The translations under genes were made by a program, and so were the position numbers. Positions 1-8,869 of a DNA stretch of 64,000 nt are shown here, in pieces. A model generated the notes under the pieces. The model made no database searches. It had not been told where the DNA came from and saw nothing but the letters and a program-made list of their open reading frames with translations. Source of the stretch: Planobispora rosea (lineage in GTDB: Bacteria > Actinomycetota > Actinomycetes > Streptosporangiales > Streptosporangiaceae); assembly GCF_014648175.1 (NCBI RefSeq), contig NZ_BMQP01000007.1:124001-188000 (forward strand). Direction: 5' to 3'. Each line of letters starts with the position of its first letter. Position 1 is the stretch's first letter.

Positions 1-332
1 CTGCTCCGCAGCAGGCCGCCGAGGGCCTCGGCCTCACGCAGGACGTTGGCGTTGAAGCCGCCGCAGAACCCGCGGTCGCTGGTGACGATGAGCACACCCG
101 CCCGGCGGGGGGTCTCCCTCGCCACGGTCAGCGGGTGGTCGACGCTGGCGGTGTTGCTGACCACGCCCGTCACCGCGCGAATGATCTCGCGCTCGTACGG
201 CACCGCGGCCTGCATCCGCTGCTGGGCCTTCACGATGCGCGAGGAGGCGATGAGCTCCTGGGCGCGCGTGATCTTCGCCGTGGACTTGACCGACTTGATC
301 CGCCGCCGCAGCAGTCTTAGCTGGGCACCCAT
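1..332 (-). CDS. atpG: ATP synthase F1 gamma subunit, N-terminal part
   Basis: Gamma subunit, the rotating central stalk of F1Fo ATP synthase. Only the first 110 codons are inside the window; the gene runs off the left edge. The N-terminus starts [20 protein letters not shown], the long N-terminal helix that inserts into the alpha3beta3 barrel, and [12 protein letters not shown] is the conserved motif after the first strand. The ATG is 3 nt after the atpA stop, so the two are co-transcribed and probably translationally coupled. The beta and epsilon genes (atpD, atpC) are expected just beyond the edge. Confidence 0.97.
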   Translation of the reverse strand, partial: MGAQLRLLRRRIKSVKSTAKITRAQELIASSRIVKAQQRMQAAVPYEREIIRAVTGVVSNTASVDHPLTVARETPRRAGVLIVTSDRGFCGGFNANVLREAEALGGLLRS

Positions 333-335
333 CGG

Positions 336-1985
336 CTACTTCTTCTCGTTCGTGCGGATCTGCTTGGTGATCTTCTCCTGGCCGACCTTGTCGGCACCGA
401 GGGCCGCGACCGGCTCGTCGTTGATCAGCAGCTCACCCGCGGAGGTCTCGAAGCCCTTCTTGAACTGGGTGATCGCGTCCTTCAGGGTCGTGATCGCGTC
501 GTCCGAGAGGTCCTTGGTCTCGCGGATGCCGTCGAAGACACCCTTGTGCTCACGGCTCAGGTAGTCCAGGAACTCCGCCTCGAAGCGGCGGATGTCCTCG
601 ACCGGGACCTCGTCGAGCTCACCGGTGGTGCCGGCCCAGATCGAGACGACCTCCTTCTCCACCGGGAAGGGGCTGTACTGCGGCTGCTTGAGCAGCTCGA
701 CCAGGCGCTGACCGCGCTCCAGCTGGGCCTTGGAGGCCGCGTCCAGGTCGGAGGCGAAGGCCGCGAAGGCCTCCAGGTCGCGGTACTGAGACAGGGCGAG
801 ACGGAGCGTGCCGGCGACCTTCTTCATCGCCTTGGTCTGCGCCGAGCCGCCGACTCGGGAGACCGAGATACCGACGTTGATGGCCGGGCGCACACCGGCG
901 TTGAACAGGTCGGTCTCAAGGAAGACCTGGCCGTCGGTGATGGAGATGACGTTGGTCGGGATGAACGCCGAGACGTCGTTGCCCTTGGTCTCGATGACCG
1001 GCAGACCGGTCATCGAACCGGCGCCCATGTCGTCGGAGAGCTTGGCGCAGCGCTCCAGCAGACGCGAGTGCAGGTAGAAGACGTCGCCGGGGTAGGCCTC
1101 ACGGCCCGGCGGGCGACGCAGCAGCAGGGAGACGGCGCGGTAGGCGTCGGCCTGCTTGGTCAGGTCGTCGAAGACGATCAGAACGTGCTTGCCCTGGTAC
1201 ATCCAGTGCTGGCCGATGGCCGAACCGGTGTAGGGGGCGAGGTACTTGAAGCCGGCCGGGTCGGAGGCCGGGGCGGCGACGATGGTGGTGTACTCCATCG
1301 CGCCCGCCGCCTCCAGGCGGCCCTTCACCTGCGCGATCGTCGAGCCCTTCTGGCCGACCGCGACGTAGACGCAGCGGACCTGCTTCGCCGGGTCGCCGGA
1401 GAGCCAGTTCTCCCGCTGGTTGAGGATGGTGTCCACGGCGATGGCGGTCTTGCCGGTGCCGCGGTCACCGATGATCAGCTGACGCTGGCCCCGGCCGATC
1501 GCGGTCATGGCGTCGATCGCCTTGATGCCGGTGGCCAGCGGCTCCTTCACCGGCTGGCGCTGGACCACGGAGGGGGCCTGGAGTTCGAGGGCGCGCATGC
1601 CCTCGGCCTCGATGGCGCCCTTGCCGTCCAGCGGGTTGCCCAGCGGGTCGACCACGCGGCCGAGGAAGTTGTCGCCGACCGGCACGGAGAGGACCTCACC
1701 CGTGCGGCGGACCGACTGGCCCTCCTCGATCTTGCTGAAGTCGCCCAGGATAACGACACCGATCTCCCGGACGTCCAGGTTCAGTGCCAGACCACGCGTG
1801 CCGTCCTCGAACTCCAGCAGCTCGTTCGCCATCGCCGAGGGAAGGCCGGAGACATGGGCGATGCCGTCGCCGCAGTCGACGACGGTCCCGATCTCCTCGC
1901 GCGCGGCGCCTTCCGGCTCGTACGCCTGGACGAAGCGCTCAAGCGCGTCCCGGATCTCGTCCGGCCGGATCGTAAGCTCCGCCAT
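336..1985 (-). CDS. atpA: ATP synthase F1 alpha subunit
   Basis: Non-catalytic nucleotide-binding alpha subunit of the F1 head, on the cytoplasmic face of the membrane. It has 549 aa, slightly longer than the ~510 aa of many bacteria because of the C-terminal extension usual in actinobacteria. Walker A GDRGTGKT is at residues 173-180, a Walker B strand (VLIVFDD) lies near 270, and the ATPase alpha/beta signature [11 protein letters not shown] includes the arginine finger near 376. The start ATG has GGGAGACAGAAGAGAG upstream. It lies between atpH (23-nt gap) and atpG (3-nt gap). Confidence 0.99.
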   Translation of the reverse strand: MAELTIRPDEIRDALERFVQAYEPEGAAREEIGTVVDCGDGIAHVSGLPSAMANELLEFEDGTRGLALNLDVREIGVVILGDFSKIEEGQSVRRTGEVLSVPVGDNFLGRVVDPLGNPLDGKGAIEAEGMRALELQAPSVVQRQPVKEPLATGIKAIDAMTAIGRGQRQLIIGDRGTGKTAIAVDTILNQRENWLSGDPAKQVRCVYVAVGQKGSTIAQVKGRLEAAGAMEYTTIVAAPASDPAGFKYLAPYTGSAIGQHWMYQGKHVLIVFDDLTKQADAYRAVSLLLRRPPGREAYPGDVFYLHSRLLERCAKLSDDMGAGSMTGLPVIETKGNDVSAFIPTNVISITDGQVFLETDLFNAGVRPAINVGISVSRVGGSAQTKAMKKVAGTLRLALSQYRDLEAFAAFASDLDAASKAQLERGQRLVELLKQPQYSPFPVEKEVVSIWAGTTGELDEVPVEDIRRFEAEFLDYLSREHKGVFDGIRETKDLSDDAITTLKDAITQFKKGFETSAGELLINDEPVAALGADKVGQEKITKQIRTNEKK

Positions 1986-2008
1986 CTCTCTTCTGTCTCC
2001 CTATTCGC

Positions 2009-2818
2009 CTAGCCGGCCAACCGGCGGCGGACTTCTTCGATTCGTCCCGCGATGGTGGTGTCGATGAGGTCGTCCCCGATGCGGACCGAGAACCCACCGA
2101 TCACTCGCGGATCCACCTCGACGTTCAGGTGAACGTCGCGGCCGTACGAGGTGCGCAGCCACGCGGCCAGGCGCTGCTTCTGCTCCTCGGAGAAAGCGAC
2201 GGCGCTGCGCACCACCGCGACGAGACGCTGTCGCTGGGCGGCGACCAGGCTGCCGAACTCCTCCAGCCCACCGTCCAGGCTACGTCCTCGCGGATGCACC
2301 ACGAGCTGCGTGACCAGACGGAGCGTGGACGGGCCGACCTTGCCGCCGAGCAGGGTGGTGAGCAGCTCCCGCTTGGCCTGCACGGGCGCCGCCGGGTCGG
2401 TCAGCGTCCGGTGCAGGTCCAGGTTCCCGGCGACGATGCGCCCGAACCGGAACAGCTCGTCCTCGACGTCGTCGAGCCTGCCCTGCGCCTCGGCCTCGGC
2501 CGAGGCGGCGACCACGCCGAGACGCTCCAGCACGTCGGCCAGGTCGCCGGAGCGCGCCCACCTGGCGGAGACGGCCGCGACGACCGTCTCCAGCGCGGCG
2601 GCGCCGACCTTGCCCTCCAGAAGGATCCGGATGGTCTGGGCCTTCTGCTCCGCCGGGCGCGCGGCGTCGGACAGGCTCCGGCGGAGCCCGTGCTCACGGT
2701 CGAACAGGTCGGCGACCGCGAAAAGCTCGTCGGCCAGCGTGCCGAGGTCCGCGCTCCCCGCGACGGCGTTGAAGCGCTCCTCGACCTCGGCCAGCGAAGC
2801 CCTGCTCAAGCCTCTCAT
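2009..2818 (-). CDS. atpH: ATP synthase F1 delta subunit (long form)
   Basis: Delta subunit, linking the F1 head to the peripheral b stalk. At 269 aa it is about 90 residues longer than the E. coli protein. The canonical delta domain is the C-terminal ~180 residues (ending with VDPRVIGGFSVRIGDDLIDT), and the extra helical N-terminal half is typical of actinobacterial atpH. It overlaps the end of atpF by 4 nt (ATGA), so translation is coupled. Identification rests on the C-terminal signature and operon position. Confidence 0.97.
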   Translation of the reverse strand: MRGLSRASLAEVEERFNAVAGSADLGTLADELFAVADLFDREHGLRRSLSDAARPAEQKAQTIRILLEGKVGAAALETVVAAVSARWARSGDLADVLERLGVVAASAEAEAQGRLDDVEDELFRFGRIVAGNLDLHRTLTDPAAPVQAKRELLTTLLGGKVGPSTLRLVTQLVVHPRGRSLDGGLEEFGSLVAAQRQRLVAVVRSAVAFSEEQKQRLAAWLRTSYGRDVHLNVEVDPRVIGGFSVRIGDDLIDTTIAGRIEEVRRRLAG

Positions 2819-3360
2819 CGGACCGCCGCGCTGCTCGATTCAAGCTCCTCGAGGAAGCGGTCGACGGTACGGCGCTGACGTGCCTCGTCCTCCAGGGACT
2901 CACCGACGATGCGGCCCGCCAGGTCGGTCGACAGGCGACCGATCTCGGCGCGGAGCTGGGCGAACGCCTGCTGACGGTCCGCCTCGATCTGGGCGTGCGC
3001 GGCCTCGATGAGGCGGCGGGCCTCGGCCTGCGCCTCCTCGCGGAGCTCCGCCTTGATCTGAGCGCCCTGCTCACGGGCCTCCTCACGCAGGCGGGAAGCC
3101 TCGTGACGAGCCTCGGCGAGCTGCTCCTTGTACTGCGCGAGCAGCGCCTGGGCCTCGGCCTGGGCGTCCTGCGCCTTCTGGATGCCGCCCTCGATCGCCT
3201 CGGTCCGCTCGGCCAGAGTCTTCTGGATCCGGGGAGTGAGGATCTTGCCGACAACGAGGACGACGACAGCGAAGGCGAAGATGCCGACGACCAGCTCGTA
3301 GACGTGCGGGATGAGCGGGTTGTTCCCCTCCGCCGCCACGAGCGAAGCTGCTGTGATCAT
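2815..3360 (-). CDS. atpF: ATP synthase Fo b subunit
   Basis: Peripheral-stalk b subunit: one N-terminal membrane helix (about residues 23-43, ELVVGIFAFAVVVLVVGKIL) followed by a long charged helix (about 50-160) rich in Ala, Glu, Arg and Gln that dimerises and holds the stator. It has 181 aa, normal for the family. The ATG is preceded by GGAAGG. It sits between atpE and atpH and overlaps atpH by 4 nt. Confidence 0.98.
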   Translation of the reverse strand: MITAASLVAAEGNNPLIPHVYELVVGIFAFAVVVLVVGKILTPRIQKTLAERTEAIEGGIQKAQDAQAEAQALLAQYKEQLAEARHEASRLREEAREQGAQIKAELREEAQAEARRLIEAAHAQIEADRQQAFAQLRAEIGRLSTDLAGRIVGESLEDEARQRRTVDRFLEELESSSAAVR

Positions 3361-3392
3361 TGGTGCAGCCTTCCGTCAGAGATGTTCCGGTC

Positions 3393-3632
<240 letters not shown>

Positions 3633-3697
3633 TTACTGATCGGCCGGTGGATGCCCTCCACCGGTCTGGATATTCGAGGTAGGTCGTGGTGCTCGGG

Positions 3698-4492
3698 TCA
3701 GTGCTCGGCGTGGAGCGAGTTGCCGATGTACATCGCGGCGAGCATCGCGAAGAGGAACGCCTGCAGGAACTGGATGAACATCTCGAAGCCGGTCATGGCG
3801 ATCGTCATGACGACGCCGATCACGCCGAGCGGGGCGCCCAGCGGGGTGAGCTTCTCGAAGAGGAACCAGAAGCCGACCAGGCTGAAGAACGCCAGGATGA
3901 TGTGGCCGGCGAACATGTTCGCGAACAGTCGCACCGCGTGCGTGAAGGGCGCGATGATCAGGTTCGAGAGGAACTCGATCGGCGCGAGCAGCACGTAGAT
4001 CGGCTTGGGCAGGCCCGGCGGGAACATCATGTTCTTGAAGTAGCCGATCGGGCCCTGGTGCTTGATGCCCAGGTAGATCTTGAGGATGTAGATGCTCAGC
4101 GCCAGCACGACCGGGAAGGCGATGTGCGAGGCGACCGGGAACTGGATGACGGGGATGACGCCCATCAGGTTCCAGATCCAGACCATGAAGAAGATGCTCA
4201 GCAGCAGGCCCATCCACCGGTCGGCGTCCTTGCCGAGGAAGGGCCGGGCGACCTGGTCTCGGACGAACGTGTAGCCGATCTCGGCGACGTTCTGCACGCC
4301 CCGGGGCACGAGCTTCGGCTTGGCGAAGGCGGCCCAGCAGAAGGCGATGACGATCAGCGAGCTCAGCAGCGCGAGGAGCACCGGCTTGGTGAACCAGGTG
4401 ACGCCGGCGATGATCGGAGGAAGGTCGAAGAGTTCCAGCCCCGGAGGCGTGAACTTGTCCTCGGGAGCGGTGAGGAGCGTCAGCGTACTCAC
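3698..4492 (-). CDS. atpB: ATP synthase Fo a subunit
   Basis: Membrane a subunit that forms the two proton half-channels beside the c ring. It has 264 aa with several predicted membrane helices. The essential arginine is Arg188 in HAVRLFANMFAGHI, the hallmark of the family. The start is GTG (MSTLTLL), preceded by GAAGGGA. It is the first core subunit gene of the operon, behind the two small accessory genes. Confidence 0.98.
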   Translation of the reverse strand: MSTLTLLTAPEDKFTPPGLELFDLPPIIAGVTWFTKPVLLALLSSLIVIAFCWAAFAKPKLVPRGVQNVAEIGYTFVRDQVARPFLGKDADRWMGLLLSIFFMVWIWNLMGVIPVIQFPVASHIAFPVVLALSIYILKIYLGIKHQGPIGYFKNMMFPPGLPKPIYVLLAPIEFLSNLIIAPFTHAVRLFANMFAGHIILAFFSLVGFWFLFEKLTPLGAPLGVIGVVMTIAMTGFEMFIQFLQAFLFAMLAAMYIGNSLHAEH

Positions 4493-4559
4493 GCGGCGGT
4501 CCCTTCAACGTGGTAGTGGATCGAAATGGCTTCGTCGGCGAGCCGGCCGCAGCCGAGGA

Positions 4560-4775
4560 CTAGCGGCCGTACTTCCGGTAGACCAGGTAGACGGCGAGAG
4601 CGACACCGAGAATCAGCCCGATCGGAGTGAAGGCGACCACGCCGGTCCACTTGGACAGCAACCAGCCCGCACCGCCGTACAGGATCATCCCGGAGAGCAG
4701 ATAGCTGGGGACCGACCAGGCGGCGTTGGCGAAGTCGCGGCCGTCGTCCTCGGGCCGGATTTTCTTCTCGCTCAT
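4560..4775 (-). CDS. Small AtpZ/AtpI-like membrane protein
   Basis: A 71-aa protein with a charged N-terminus (MSEKKIRPEDDGR) and two predicted membrane helices (about 15-37 and 44-64), ending in RKYGR. Size, two-helix layout and position directly before atpB match the AtpZ/AtpI-like family, small proteins proposed to help assemble the c ring or handle Mg2+. I chose the ATG at 4775; an in-frame GTG lies three codons upstream and neither has a strong ribosome binding site. Family assignment is by layout and context rather than a diagnostic motif. Confidence 0.75.
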   Translation of the reverse strand: MSEKKIRPEDDGRDFANAAWSVPSYLLSGMILYGGAGWLLSKWTGVVAFTPIGLILGVALAVYLVYRKYGR

Positions 4776-4850
4776 CGCGGCCACGACGATAGCAGGCGTG
4801 ATAAGGGCTAGTCATATCGGGCCCCACCGCATCCAGGGAAAGCTTAGCCC

Positions 4851-5276
4851 TCATCGGGGATCACCCTGGCCCGGGACCTTGCCCTCCGGGTCGACGTAGA
4901 ACATTCTGAGCTTCATGAAGCCGCGCACCTCGCCGATGGTCCAGGCCAGGGTGCAGACGATGGCGGCCCAGCCGAAGGCCTTGGGCTCGAACGCGGTGGC
5001 GTCCTCGAAGGCTTTGAGCATCGCCATGACCGCCAGGATCTTGACCGCGTAGGTCACCACCGCGGCGGTCATCATCATCATGGGCGAGACGCGGCTGGCA
5101 TAGGAGACCGCGACCAGTCCGAGGGTGAAGAACGCCGAGACGACCAGTAGCCCGATCGCGGCGCCCAGCGCGCCCTTCCCGCCGGCCACCAGAGCCGCGA
5201 CCACGACCACGGCCAGCCCCGCCAGGACGGTGGGGATCGCGGCCCCCTTCAGGAGGCTCATGTCGTTGGCCTGCAT
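4851..5276 (-). CDS. Four-helix membrane protein, ATP synthase subunit I-like
   Basis: First gene of the ATP synthase operon. It has 141 aa and four predicted membrane helices (about 14-33, 37-57, 68-88 and 100-120), with a polar C-terminus MFYVDPEGKVPGQGDPR. Actinobacterial atp operons typically begin with a similar protein annotated as AtpI-like. The ATG at 5276 (MQANDMSLL) is chosen because GGAG lies 5 nt upstream; a GTG six bases earlier would sit inside that GGAG. The exact biochemical role of this family is unsettled. Confidence 0.72.
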   Translation of the reverse strand: MQANDMSLLKGAAIPTVLAGLAVVVVAALVAGGKGALGAAIGLLVVSAFFTLGLVAVSYASRVSPMMMMTAAVVTYAVKILAVMAMLKAFEDATAFEPKAFGWAAIVCTLAWTIGEVRGFMKLRMFYVDPEGKVPGQGDPR

Positions 5277-5448
5277 CGACACTCCAGGTGACTGTTATCA
5301 AGCGAGCGATTGCTACTCAGCAGGCCTCGTACTGTTCAGCGCCTGCTAGTGAAAGCTATCACAAGCTCTTGGAAGAGCGCCTTTACCTGCCGTTTCAAGT
5401 AAACGATCAAGAGGTTGCCGGGACGTGTTCAGCACGTCGTCCCAGGTT
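5277..5448 (-). promoter_or_regulatory. Likely ATP synthase operon promoter region
   Basis: This 172-nt gap lies between the rfe-like gene and the first atp gene and is clearly less GC-rich than its surroundings. A 7-bp inverted repeat, AGCAGGC (5319-5325) with GCCTGCT (5341-5347), lies 43-71 nt upstream of the start. I found no convincing -35/-10 pair, so the promoter is inferred from position and composition only. Confidence 0.4.
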
Positions 5449-6942
5449 TCAGCGTGAGGTCTCGGAGGGCGGGAAACCCGGCCTGAGCGCGCTGAGTGAC
5501 AGATCGGGCAGGGAGGAGAGCACCGCCGTGTCGTCACCCGCCCCGGGCGTCCCCGGGCGCGGCGGCTCCGGCGAGAACGGCGGGACGGCCCGCGGGAACG
5601 GGGGCTCCGCCGGGAACGGGTGAGGGACCTGCGCCGACTGGGGCTGCGGCTGCAGCGGCTGCGCCGGCTGGGGCTGAGGGTGCGGCGGCTGCGGGGAGAC
5701 CGGGCGGATGACCCCCGGGGACACGGCCCCCGGGGACACGGCCTCCGGAGGGAGCGGGACGACGGTCTGGTCCCGGCCGGGACCCTCGGCGGGACGCGCG
5801 TGGCGTCCGGTGGCGCGCGCGCCCCCGCCGTTGCGGCGCGAGCGCAGGCGCGGCAGCGCCATGGCCACCAGCACGCCGACGGCCAGCAGCACGGTCAGCG
5901 GGAACAGGATCAGCGGGACACCCTCGATGGACATCGCCACGACCGCGAAGGCGAACAGGGACGTCCAGGCGTACATGATCAGGACGCTGCGGCGGTGCGA
6001 GTGCCCGATGTCCAGCAGGCGGTGGTGCAGGTGGCCGCGGTCGGGGGCGAACGGCGACAGGCCGTTGGAGGTGCGCCGGATCACCGCCGTGATCAGGTCG
6101 AGCAGCGGCAGGACCAGGATCGCGACCGGGACCAGCAGCGGCAGGATGACGGGGAAGGAGTTGATGCTGTCCAGGTCGAGCGGCGTAATCGTGATCATCG
6201 TGGAGGCGAGGACCAGGCCGATGAGCATCGCCCCGGTGTCACCCATGAAGATCTTCGCCGGATGGAAGTTGTGCGGCAGGAAACCCAGGCACATGCCGAT
6301 GAGGACCGCGGCGATCGTCGCCGTGGCGTTGATGCTGGTGTTGCCGAAGGTCGCCGAGAGGCTGATGGCGTAGATCCAGGTGGCCATGGCGGCGATGCCG
6401 ACGATCCCGGCGGCCAGCCCGTCCAGCCCGTCGACGAAGTTGACGGCGTTGATCATGACGACCACGACCAGGATCGTGACCAGCGGCTTCAACCTGGAGT
6501 CGAGGGCGTAGATGCCACCCATGTCACTGGGCAGCGGGATCCACGGCAGGGTGACGTCGAAGGCCGCCAGCACACCCGCCGCGCCGATCTGCCCGGCGAG
6601 TTTGATCAGGGCGTCCATGCCCCACCAGTCGTCCAGGAATCCGGTCAGCGTGATCAGGCCGCCCGCCAGGATCAGCGCGGTGACGGTCTTCCCCCCCGCC
6701 AGGTCATCGGCCGCCAGCCCCAGCTTCCCCCCCACGTACGGCAGGTTCGCCGCCACCAGCAGGCCCGCCACCAGCCCGCCGTACATGGCCAGGCCACCCA
6801 GACGCGGGGTCGGCGTGGTGTGCACGTCCCGGTCGCGGACCTCGGGCATCGCCCCGATGCGGATGGCGAAGACGCGCACCAGCGGGACCAGCAGATAGGT
6901 CGCCGCCGCCGCGACGAGAGCCGTCAGTAGGTATTCGCGCAC
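5449..6942 (-). CDS. Undecaprenyl-phosphate GlcNAc-1-phosphate transferase (WecA/TagO/Rfe type)
   Basis: Polytopic membrane enzyme of the MraY/WecA family. It moves a HexNAc-1-phosphate from a UDP-sugar to undecaprenyl (or decaprenyl) phosphate and so starts a lipid-linked glycan. Visible family motifs are GFLDDWWG (Asp pair), NAVNFVDGLDGLAAG, HPAKIFMGDTGAM and GHLHHRLLDIGHS (His motif). The catalytic part ends near residue 360. The remaining ~130 residues are a Pro/Gln-rich, probably disordered cytoplasmic tail (repeats such as PQPQPAQPLQPQPQ), making the protein 497 aa against about 350-400 for the family. Position between atpI and glyA is conserved in actinobacteria. It could prime wall glycopolymers for the GT island, but that link is inferred. 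Confidence 0.93.
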   Translation of the reverse strand: MREYLLTALVAAAATYLLVPLVRVFAIRIGAMPEVRDRDVHTTPTPRLGGLAMYGGLVAGLLVAANLPYVGGKLGLAADDLAGGKTVTALILAGGLITLTGFLDDWWGMDALIKLAGQIGAAGVLAAFDVTLPWIPLPSDMGGIYALDSRLKPLVTILVVVVMINAVNFVDGLDGLAAGIVGIAAMATWIYAISLSATFGNTSINATATIAAVLIGMCLGFLPHNFHPAKIFMGDTGAMLIGLVLASTMITITPLDLDSINSFPVILPLLVPVAILVLPLLDLITAVIRRTSNGLSPFAPDRGHLHHRLLDIGHSHRRSVLIMYAWTSLFAFAVVAMSIEGVPLILFPLTVLLAVGVLVAMALPRLRSRRNGGGARATGRHARPAEGPGRDQTVVPLPPEAVSPGAVSPGVIRPVSPQPPHPQPQPAQPLQPQPQSAQVPHPFPAEPPFPRAVPPFSPEPPRPGTPGAGDDTAVLSSLPDLSLSALRPGFPPSETSR

Positions 6943-6999
6943 GGACCTAGTTTCGCGGATGGACCGGCCAGCTGTGACCGGAAAACTGCACAGAGCGCC

Positions 7000-8283
7000 T
7001 CATAATTCGCTGGGATATGCGGGATGGATGCGCGTCAGCTCCGCCACCCGCTCCCTGACCTCCCCCGCCGCGTCGGGCTCGCGCACGACCCGCGCGATCA
7101 TCGTGGCCACCTCCTTCATCTCCTCCTGTCCCATGCCCTGCGTGGTCACGCAGGGGGTTCCCACCCTGATGCCGGAGGTCACCGTGGGCGGTTCGGGGTC
7201 GTAGGGGATGGCGTTGCGGTTCAGGGTGATCCCGGCGGCGGCGCACCGCTGCTCGGCCAGCGCGCCCGACACCCCGGCGTCGCGCAGGTCGATCAGGGCC
7301 AGATGGCTGTCCGTGCCGCCGGAGACCGGCCGGAGTCCCTCGGTGGCCAGCGCGTCGGTCAGCGTCCGGGCGTTGTCCACGACCCGGCGGGCGTAGTCGG
7401 CGAACTCCGGCCGCAGCGCCTCCCCGAACGCGACCGCCTTGGCCGCCACCGCGTGCATCAGCGGGCCGCCCTGGACGAACGGGAACACCGCCCGGTCGAT
7501 CTTCGCCGCCAGCTCCGCCGTGCACATGATCCCGCCGCCCCGCGGACCGCGCAGCGCCTTGTGCGTGGTGAAGGTCACCACGTCGGCGTACGGCACCGCG
7601 GACGGCAGCGCCCCTCCGGCCATCAGCCCGATGGTGTGGGCGACATCGGCGAGCAGCCACGCGCCGACCTCGTCGGCGACCCCCCGGAAGGCCGCGAAGT
7701 CGATCTCCCTCGGGTAGGCGGTGGCACCACAGATGATCATCTTGGGCCGGTGGCGCAGCGCCAGCGCCCTGACCTCGTCATAGTCGATCAGCTCGGTGTC
7801 CCGGCGCACGCCGTACGCCACGATGTCGAACCAGCGGCCGGAGAAGTTGACCTTCGATCCGTGGGTGAGGTGCCCGCCGTGCGACAGCTCCATGGCCAGC
7901 ACGGTGTCACCCGGCTGGAGCAGCGCGGCGTAGGCGGCCAGGTTGGCCGAGGCGCCCGAGTGCGGCTGCACGTTGACGTGCTCGGCGCCGAACAGCTTCC
8001 GGGCCCGGTCGATCGCGAGCCGCTCGGCCCGGTCGACGACCTCGCACCCGCCGTAGTAACGCCGGCCGGGGTATCCCTCGGCGTACTTGTTGGTGAGGGT
8101 CGAGCCGAGCGCGGCCAGCACCGCGGGCGAGGCGAGGTTCTCGCTCGCGATGAGCTGGATCCCGCCGCGCAGCCGGTCGAGCTCGTCGAGGAGCACTCCG
8201 GCGATCTCGGGATCCTGCCGGAGCAGAAGGCTGAAGTCGGGCCCGTAGTACGGCACGGGGCTCTTGGGGCTCCCAGGACTCAT
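7000..8283 (-). CDS. glyA: Serine hydroxymethyltransferase
   Basis: Cytosolic PLP enzyme interconverting serine plus tetrahydrofolate with glycine plus 5,10-methylene-THF, a main source of one-carbon units. It has 427 aa. The PLP-binding lysine is Lys242 in [14 protein letters not shown], and [11 protein letters not shown] and [13 protein letters not shown] are family signatures. The ATG at 8283 is preferred because GGAG lies 7 nt upstream; a GTG 42 nt earlier lacks such a site. The 188-nt gap upstream separates it from the WXG-like pair. Confidence 0.97.
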   Translation of the reverse strand: MSPGSPKSPVPYYGPDFSLLLRQDPEIAGVLLDELDRLRGGIQLIASENLASPAVLAALGSTLTNKYAEGYPGRRYYGGCEVVDRAERLAIDRARKLFGAEHVNVQPHSGASANLAAYAALLQPGDTVLAMELSHGGHLTHGSKVNFSGRWFDIVAYGVRRDTELIDYDEVRALALRHRPKMIICGATAYPREIDFAAFRGVADEVGAWLLADVAHTIGLMAGGALPSAVPYADVVTFTTHKALRGPRGGGIMCTAELAAKIDRAVFPFVQGGPLMHAVAAKAVAFGEALRPEFADYARRVVDNARTLTDALATEGLRPVSGGTDSHLALIDLRDAGVSGALAEQRCAAAGITLNRNAIPYDPEPPTVTSGIRVGTPCVTTQGMGQEEMKEVATMIARVVREPDAAGEVRERVAELTRIHPAYPSEL

Positions 8284-8471
8284 CGCCTTACTCCGTTCGG
8301 CGGCGGGCGGACGACTCCTCTCCACTCTAAGCCCGCACGCCCTCGTTATCCCATGTCAGGGCGGGTCGCCTGGCGAGGTCTTAACAGAACGCCCCGGAGA
8401 GTCCTTCACGGGACACCTCTCGGGACGCGGACCCACCTTTGGGAGAACGCCCGCCCCCGGGAGAACGCGTC

Positions 8472-8858
8472 TCAGGAGAACGCGTGCGGCGCCCCGGTGT
8501 TGACCGGCACCCAGCGGGGCGTGTCGGCGGCCTGGTCGCTGATCGAGGTGAGGATCGCCTGCCGGTACTGGCCGAGGCGGGCCCGCCACTCCACCAGGTC
8601 CCGCACGTAGCGCTCCCCCACCGGGGCGTCCCAGACATCGCGGCTCCTGGACATCTGGTAGGCCTTGTCCAGGGAGGTGGTCAGCGTCTCCAGCAGGGGC
8701 AGCACCTGTCCCCACAGGGTGACCAGCCGCTGGTACTCCGGGTTGAACTCCCAGGTAACGGCCGCGCCGGGGCCGAGCAGCGCGGAGCCCGCGGAGTCCG
8801 GCGCGGGCGGTGTCTCCCCCGGCTGGAGCGGCTGCGGGGCGGGCGGGTCTGCGTACAT
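8472..8858 (-). CDS. Uncharacterised WXG-like helical protein
   Basis: A 128-aa protein of unknown function. The N-terminal ~30 residues are Pro-rich and low-complexity. The rest is helical with well-spaced Trp residues (TWEFNPEYQRLVTLWGQ, RDVWDAP, DLVEWRARLGQY). There is no signal peptide or membrane helix. Length and helical Trp pattern resemble ESX/WXG100-type proteins, but the exact WXG turn is absent. It starts 11 nt after the larger neighbouring gene with GAGGAG upstream, so the two form an operon. A partner or chaperone relation is likely; function unknown. Confidence 0.6.
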   Translation of the reverse strand: MYADPPAPQPLQPGETPPAPDSAGSALLGPGAAVTWEFNPEYQRLVTLWGQVLPLLETLTTSLDKAYQMSRSRDVWDAPVGERYVRDLVEWRARLGQYRQAILTSISDQAADTPRWVPVNTGAPHAFS

Positions 8859-8869
8859 TCAACGGCTCC

